From NCBI GenBank assembly GCA_019323235.1, contig JAHWHN010000011.1, positions 1 to 16,901 of the forward strand: a stretch of DNA of 16,901 nucleotides, read 5' to 3'. Each line of letters opens with the position of its first letter. Positions within the stretch are counted from its first letter, which is position 1. The stretch comes from Candidatus Woesearchaeota archaeon. GTDB lineage: Archaea; Nanobdellota; Nanobdellia; Woesearchaeales; JABIAG01. The position numbers and the translations under genes are program-made. The notes below the pieces were generated by a model that saw only the letters and a list, made by a program, of their open reading frames with translations, did not search any database and was not told where the DNA came from. Positions 14,050-16,901 of this stretch are shown in pieces.

Positions 14050-14856
14050 ATGAATTTTGATATAAATGGTATTTATAATTTAGTTGTTCCATATTTGCCT
14101 AAATTGGCAATTGGTTTAATTGTTTTAATAGTTGGTTGGTTCATTTGTGGTTTTATAGCAAGCTTTTTTTCCCATATTATGAAGAAAGCTAAAGTAGAAG
14201 ATTCTTTAAGAACATTTTTGAGATCTTTAATAAGAATTTCTTTAAAAATTGTATTAATAATTACTGTTGCTTCAATGGTAGGTATTGAAATGACTTCTTT
14301 CATTGCAATACTTGCTGCTGCTGGTTTTGCAGTTGGTATGGCTCTACAAGGAAGTTTATCTAATTTTGCAGGAGGTGTTTTAATTTTATTTTTCAAACCT
14401 TTTAAAGTTGGAGATACAATTGAAGGACAAGGTTACACTGGAAAAGTAAAAGAAATTCAGATATTTAACACAGTTTTGAAGACTCCAGACAATAAAACAA
14501 TCATAATTCCTAATGGATCTTTGTCTAATGGTTCTATCACTAATTTTTCAACTGAAAAAAATAGAAGACTAGATATGGTTTTTGGAATTGGATATAAAGA
14601 TAATGTGGAAAAAGCAAAGAAAATAATTATGGAATTGGTTAAAAAAGATAAACGTATTTTTAGTGATCCAGAGCATTTCCTTAGAGTAACTCAATTAAAT
14701 AACAGTAGTGTTGACATTACACTAAGGGTTTGGTGTGAATCTAAAGATTTATGGGATATTAACTTTGATATGTTAGAAAATGTTAAGCACGAATTTGACA
14801 AAAATAGAATAAGCATTCCATACCCACAAATGGATATACATATGAAGAGGATGTAA
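14050..14856 (+). CDS. MscS-family small-conductance mechanosensitive channel
   Basis: At 268 residues the protein is close to the minimal MscS type. Three membrane helices are visible (about 16-40, 62-80, 84-116). The third is the pore helix with AAAGFAVGMALQGSLSNFAGGVLILFFKPF, nearly diagnostic for MscS, where Gly/Ala packing forms the gate and the Q-G-S-L-S-N turn is conserved. Then come the beta domain (KVGDTIEGQGYTGKV... TPDNKTIIIPNGSL) and the alpha/beta C-terminal cage domain ending in a short tail. MscS opens as a heptamer when membrane tension rises, releasing solutes on osmotic downshock. The gene starts an operon: its TAA is followed by one base and the ATG of the canonical HIT gene (TAAGATG). 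I cannot name a specific subfamily. Confidence 0.93.
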   Translation: MNFDINGIYNLVVPYLPKLAIGLIVLIVGWFICGFIASFFSHIMKKAKVEDSLRTFLRSLIRISLKIVLIITVASMVGIEMTSFIAILAAAGFAVGMALQGSLSNFAGGVLILFFKPFKVGDTIEGQGYTGKVKEIQIFNTVLKTPDNKTIIIPNGSLSNGSITNFSTEKNRRLDMVFGIGYKDNVEKAKKIIMELVKKDKRIFSDPEHFLRVTQLNNSSVDITLRVWCESKDLWDINFDMLENVKHEFDKNRISIPYPQMDIHMKRM

Positions 14857-14857
14857 G

Positions 14858-15262
14858 ATGGAAGATTGTATTTTTTGTAAAATTATTAAAAATGAAATTC
14901 CTTGTGATCATATTTATGATGATGAGAATTTCTTAGCTTTTTTGGATATAAGGCCAGTAAATAAAGGACATGTATTGATAGTTCCTAGGGAACATCATAC
15001 TAATTTATTAGATATGCCCCCTGAATTATTGGAAAAGTATTTGCCTGTTATTCAAAAAATTGCTAAAGCTACTGTAAAAGCAGTTAAGGCCGATGGATGT
15101 AATGTAAGCATAAATAATGGAGCTGCTTCTGGACAAGTTATTTTTCATACCCATTTCCATATAATTCCAAGATTTGAGAATGATGGATTGAAGGTATGGC
15201 CTAGAAATGAGGAAACGTTTAATTTCAAAGAAGTTGGTGAAAGCATTAAGAAGCTTCTATAA
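14858..15262 (+). CDS. Canonical HIT (Hint-type) nucleotide hydrolase
   Basis: A 134-residue protein of the Hint branch of the histidine triad superfamily. Active-site histidines are intact: H97-T-H99-F-H101 in FHTHFHIIPRFENDG, with H99 as the nucleophile. It has the CxxC pair C4-I-F-C7, FLDIRPVNKGHVLIVPREHH (28-47) and INNGAASGQ (85-93), all typical. Family members hydrolyse AMP-linked phosphoramidates, such as adenosine 5'-phosphoramidate, and in some organisms other nucleoside monophosphate adducts. It is second gene of the mscS operon, one base after the channel stop, so translation is probably coupled; no Shine-Dalgarno of its own is seen. It contrasts with the two HIT proteins at 9750-11193 that have lost the nucleophile. 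Its last codons form one arm of the terminator hairpin. Confidence 0.93.
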   Translation: MEDCIFCKIIKNEIPCDHIYDDENFLAFLDIRPVNKGHVLIVPREHHTNLLDMPPELLEKYLPVIQKIAKATVKAVKADGCNVSINNGAASGQVIFHTHFHIIPRFENDGLKVWPRNEETFNFKEVGESIKKLL

Positions 15263-15277
15263 AACCGAAGCTTTTTT
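15251..15277 (+). terminator. Hairpin terminator after the mscS-hit operon
   Basis: AAGCTTC (15251-15257) pairs with GAAGCTT (15267-15273) around a 9-nt loop; a run of six T follows (15272-15277). The first arm lies in the last codons of the HIT gene. The T run also forms the start of the TATA box of the tRNA gene. Confidence 0.65.
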
Positions 15278-15283
15278 AAATAA
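15275..15283 (+). promoter_or_regulatory. TATA box of the tRNA gene
   Basis: TTTAAATAA begins 34 nt before the tRNA 5' end, so the precursor should have a leader of about 4 nt. It overlaps the terminator T run by three bases. Confidence 0.55.
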
Positions 15284-15308
15284 TTTAGAGTTTTTTTAAC
15301 TTAATTTT

Positions 15309-15428
15309 GGCGGTGTAGCATAGCTTGGTCTATTGCGCAGGACTCATATCACATGAGTGGTGAACCTTTCGAGGTAATGATCAGTGTAAGAAATCCTGAG
15401 GTCGGGCGTTCAAATCCCCCCACCGCCA
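15309..15428 (+). tRNA. tRNA with CAT anticodon (elongator Met, or Ile2), intron at 37/38
   Basis: Acceptor stem GGCGGTG/CACCGCC (15309-15315 with 15421-15427) is perfect, discriminator A15428, no encoded CCA. The D arm has GCAT/TTGC with one T-T mismatch and the TTGG loop motif. The anticodon stem CAGGA/TCCTG (15338-15342, 15394-15398) closes the loop C-T-CAT-A-A once the intron is removed. The variable loop AGGTC and T loop TTCAAAT are normal. The T stem GGGCG/CCCCC contains a C15407-C15417 mismatch at 52-62. Mature length is 76 nt. The anticodon stem lacks the three G-C pairs of initiators, and the 5' end is G, so this is not tRNAi. CAT can also be tRNA-Ile2, read as AUA after agmatidine modification by TiaS; an intron at 37/38 makes elongator Met the better guess. 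Confidence 0.9.
15349..15392 (+). ncRNA. 44-nt archaeal tRNA intron with bulge-helix-bulge motif
   Basis: The bulge-helix-bulge fits: outer anticodon stem; central helix C15343-A15346 with T15387-G15390 (4 bp, one C34-A15388 mismatch); 3-nt bulges T15347 A15348 T15349 and A15391 A15392 A15393, cut after the second base of each. This puts the splice sites at 37/38. Inside, CAC/GTG (15350-15352, 15384-15386) and TGA/TCA (15354-15356, 15381-15383) continue the stem, ending in ACCT-TTCG-AGGT (15364-15375), a hairpin with a TTCG loop. Confidence 0.75.
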
Positions 15429-15445
15429 GTATTTTTCTTAAAGTT

Positions 15446-15454
15446 TTTATATTA
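15446..15454 (+). promoter_or_regulatory. TATA-like element of the lipoprotein gene
   Basis: TTTATATTA begins 28 nt before the ATG at 15474, just after the tRNA; leaderless. Confidence 0.5.
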
Positions 15455-15473
15455 GTTTAATATATTTAAAATC

Positions 15474-15788
15474 ATGAAATACGTTATTTTACTTTTATCT
15501 ATTATGCTCTTGCTTTCTGCTTGTGCTAATGAAGTTGATTTAAATGAAAATGATACTGATGATGGTTCTAATGTTAAATTAGAAGTTAAAGAACCACCAA
15601 AAGGTGATTTATGTGCTGAAAAGTATTGCCAACCAGAAAGGTGTTGCCACCCTAAAAAATGTGTTGCTTTAGATGAACCTTTAGATTGTTCAGATACTTA
15701 TTGTACTTTAGATTACCAAGAAGATGATATTGTATCAACAGACTGTGCATGCATTAATAATACTTGTACTACTGTAAAAAACGATTAA
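15474..15788 (+). CDS. Cys-rich surface lipoprotein (104 aa)
   Basis: The signal sequence MKYVILLLSIMLLLSAC carries a lipobox (L-S-A-C) with the lipid-modified cysteine at residue 17, so the mature protein should be anchored to the outer face of the membrane. Residues 18-45 form an acidic, Asn/Asp-rich linker. The remainder holds ten cysteines (about 47-100: LCxEKYC, ERCCHPKKC, DCSDTYC, DCAC, TC), an even number, consistent with five disulfides. I recall CCHPxxCV and DCxC patterns of this type in other Woesearchaeota-like proteins, but know of no function. A leaderless start is supported by the TATA-like element. The stop codon lies just before the promoter of the following GTPase gene. Possible roles are in surface binding, not shown by sequence. 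Confidence 0.8.
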   Translation: MKYVILLLSIMLLLSACANEVDLNENDTDDGSNVKLEVKEPPKGDLCAEKYCQPERCCHPKKCVALDEPLDCSDTYCTLDYQEDDIVSTDCACINNTCTTVKND

Positions 15789-15789
15789 A

Positions 15790-15798
15790 CTTATAAAT
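15790..15798 (+). promoter_or_regulatory. TATA box of the Obg-family GTPase gene
   Basis: CTTATAAAT begins 30 nt before the ATG at 15820; leaderless. It begins two bases after the lipoprotein stop codon. Confidence 0.6.
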
Positions 15799-15819
15799 TA
15801 ATTATATTTTATTTATAGA

Positions 15820-16901
15820 ATGATTATAGGATGCGTGGGGAAACCTTCAGTTGGAAAAAGTACTTTTTTTAAGTCTGCAACTTTAGCAGAAGTAGAAATA
15901 GCTTCTTATCCCTTTACTACAATTAAACCTAATGAAGGTATGGGTTTTGTTAAAATTCCTGATGTGGCTAGAGATTTTGGTAAATCCGCTAATCCTAGAG
16001 AAGGGTTTGTTCTTAAAGATAAAAGATTCGTACCTGTTCAAATGATTGATGTTGCAGGATTAGTTCCAGGTGCTCATGAAGGAGAGGGTATGGGTAACCA
16101 ATTTTTGGATGATTTAAGACAGGCAGATGTTTTAATTCACGTGATAGATGTTTCAGGTTCAACTAATGCAAAAGGTGAAGCTATTGAAATGGGAACTTAT
16201 GATCCTCAAGAAGATATTAAATTTTTAGAAGTAGAATTAGACCATTGGTATTATGGAATTTTACAAAAAGGTTGGGCAAAATTCGCTAGACAAATCCAAC
16301 AAGAACATGGAGATATTGTAAAAGCATTAGCTAAACAATTATCTGGATTAAAGGTTACAATTCCTCTAGTTGAAAAATCTATTAAAAATTTAGGTCTTGC
16401 TGATACCATTCCTACAGACTGGACCGAAAAACAATTGTTTGATTTAGCAAGAGACTTTAGAAAATCTACCAAACCTATGATTATTGCTTGTAATAAGATT
16501 GATAAAAAAACAGGACATGAAAATTATATTAAGTTAAAAGCTGAAAATCCGGATTTGATTTTAATTCCTTGTTCTGCTGAATCAGAATTAGCATTAAGAG
16601 AAGCCGCTAAACATGAATTAATAGAATATGTTCCAGGAGAAACTTCTTTTACAATTACTGAGAAAGGTAATTCTATGTTAAATGAAAAACAGAAGGCAGC
16701 TTTAAATTATATTAAAGAAAATATTTTAGATAAATATGTTGAAGGTACTGGTGTTCAATCTGTTCTTAATTTAGCAGTATTTGGATTATTAAAATATATT
16801 GCAATACATCCAGGTGGCGCTTCTAAATTAGAAGATAGAGATGGAAATGTTCTTCCTGATTGTTTCTTAATGCCTCCTGGCACAACAGCATTAGATTTTG
16901 C
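15820..16901 (+). CDS. Obg-family GTPase, Ygr210 type with TGS domain, C-terminus outside the window
   Basis: The frame is open to the right edge (360 residues). G1 is GKPSVGKS (7-14); the switch I segment is ASYPFTTIKPNEGMG; G3 is DVAGLVPGAHEGEGMGNQFLDDLRQAD, with D77 and G80 followed by the glycine-rich run that marks the archaeal/fungal Ygr210 subfamily; G4 is NKID (225-228), which favours GTP over ATP; G5 is SAE (252-254). A helical domain lies at about 140-200 and the start of the C-terminal TGS domain (LMPPGTTALDF) near 350. Ygr210 and the related YchF/OLA1 proteins are ribosome-associated or stress-related, but their cellular roles are not settled. The Cys segment I recall between switch I and G3 in other archaeal members is replaced here by DVARDFGKSANPREG. 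Databases may label it redox-regulated ATPase YchF. Confidence 0.9.
   Translation, partial: MIIGCVGKPSVGKSTFFKSATLAEVEIASYPFTTIKPNEGMGFVKIPDVARDFGKSANPREGFVLKDKRFVPVQMIDVAGLVPGAHEGEGMGNQFLDDLRQADVLIHVIDVSGSTNAKGEAIEMGTYDPQEDIKFLEVELDHWYYGILQKGWAKFARQIQQEHGDIVKALAKQLSGLKVTIPLVEKSIKNLGLADTIPTDWTEKQLFDLARDFRKSTKPMIIACNKIDKKTGHENYIKLKAENPDLILIPCSAESELALREAAKHELIEYVPGETSFTITEKGNSMLNEKQKAALNYIKENILDKYVEGTGVQSVLNLAVFGLLKYIAIHPGGASKLEDRDGNVLPDCFLMPPGTTALDF

Noticed and set aside
1..16901. CRISPR array, insertion sequence or prophage
   Set aside because: No regular direct repeats, transposase motifs, terminal inverted repeats or integrase-like genes were seen.

Overview
The window is strongly A+T-rich archaeal DNA, most likely from a DPANN-superphylum archaeon (Woesearchaeota/Pacearchaeota/Nanoarchaeota type). 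The support is an archaeal-type glutamyl-tRNA synthetase, a CAT-anticodon tRNA with a bulge-helix-bulge intron at 37/38, an Obg-family GTPase of the archaeal/fungal Ygr210 type, a preflagellin/prepilin (A24) peptidase, and large Cys-rich or Ig-like surface proteins. TATA boxes (TTTATATA / TTTAAATA) sit 28-31 nt before most start codons, so most transcripts look leaderless. Rank within DPANN is an inference.

Layout. 1-2520 (minus): two membrane-anchored surface proteins, one pilin-like with an RGQVAIF N-terminus (runs off the left edge) and one Cys-rich. 2611-7203 (plus, divergent): a 1505-residue secreted, probably heavily glycosylated S-layer-like protein. 7386-9753 (plus): a 51-aa membrane protein, the A24 peptidase, an unknown soluble protein, a 26-codon leader ORF plus a DUF378 membrane protein closed by a hairpin terminator, and a 64-aa membrane protein whose end overlaps the opposite strand by 4 nt. 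12892-9750 (minus): an operon of glutamyl-tRNA synthetase and two HIT-domain proteins with TAAAATG junctions. 13958-12942 (minus): a HEMTH metalloprotease-like protein. 14050-15262 (plus): an MscS channel and a third, canonical HIT protein, ended by a hairpin terminator. 15309-15428: the intron-containing tRNA. 15474-15788: a Cys-rich lipoprotein. 15820-16901: the Ygr210-type GTPase (runs off the right edge).

Themes. The cell-surface set (S-layer-like protein, Cys-rich proteins, lipoprotein, pilin-like protein and its probable processing peptidase) is interleaved with translation and nucleotide-metabolism genes. Two of the three HIT proteins have lost the central catalytic histidine, and both sit in the synthetase operon. 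Four genes use Shine-Dalgarno signals instead of leaderless starts, and in three of these an ATG lies where the leaderless start is expected, opening a mini-ORF of 8, 8 or 26 codons just before or into the main gene. This is the most unusual regulatory pattern I see. I found no CRISPR array, insertion sequence or rRNA gene.
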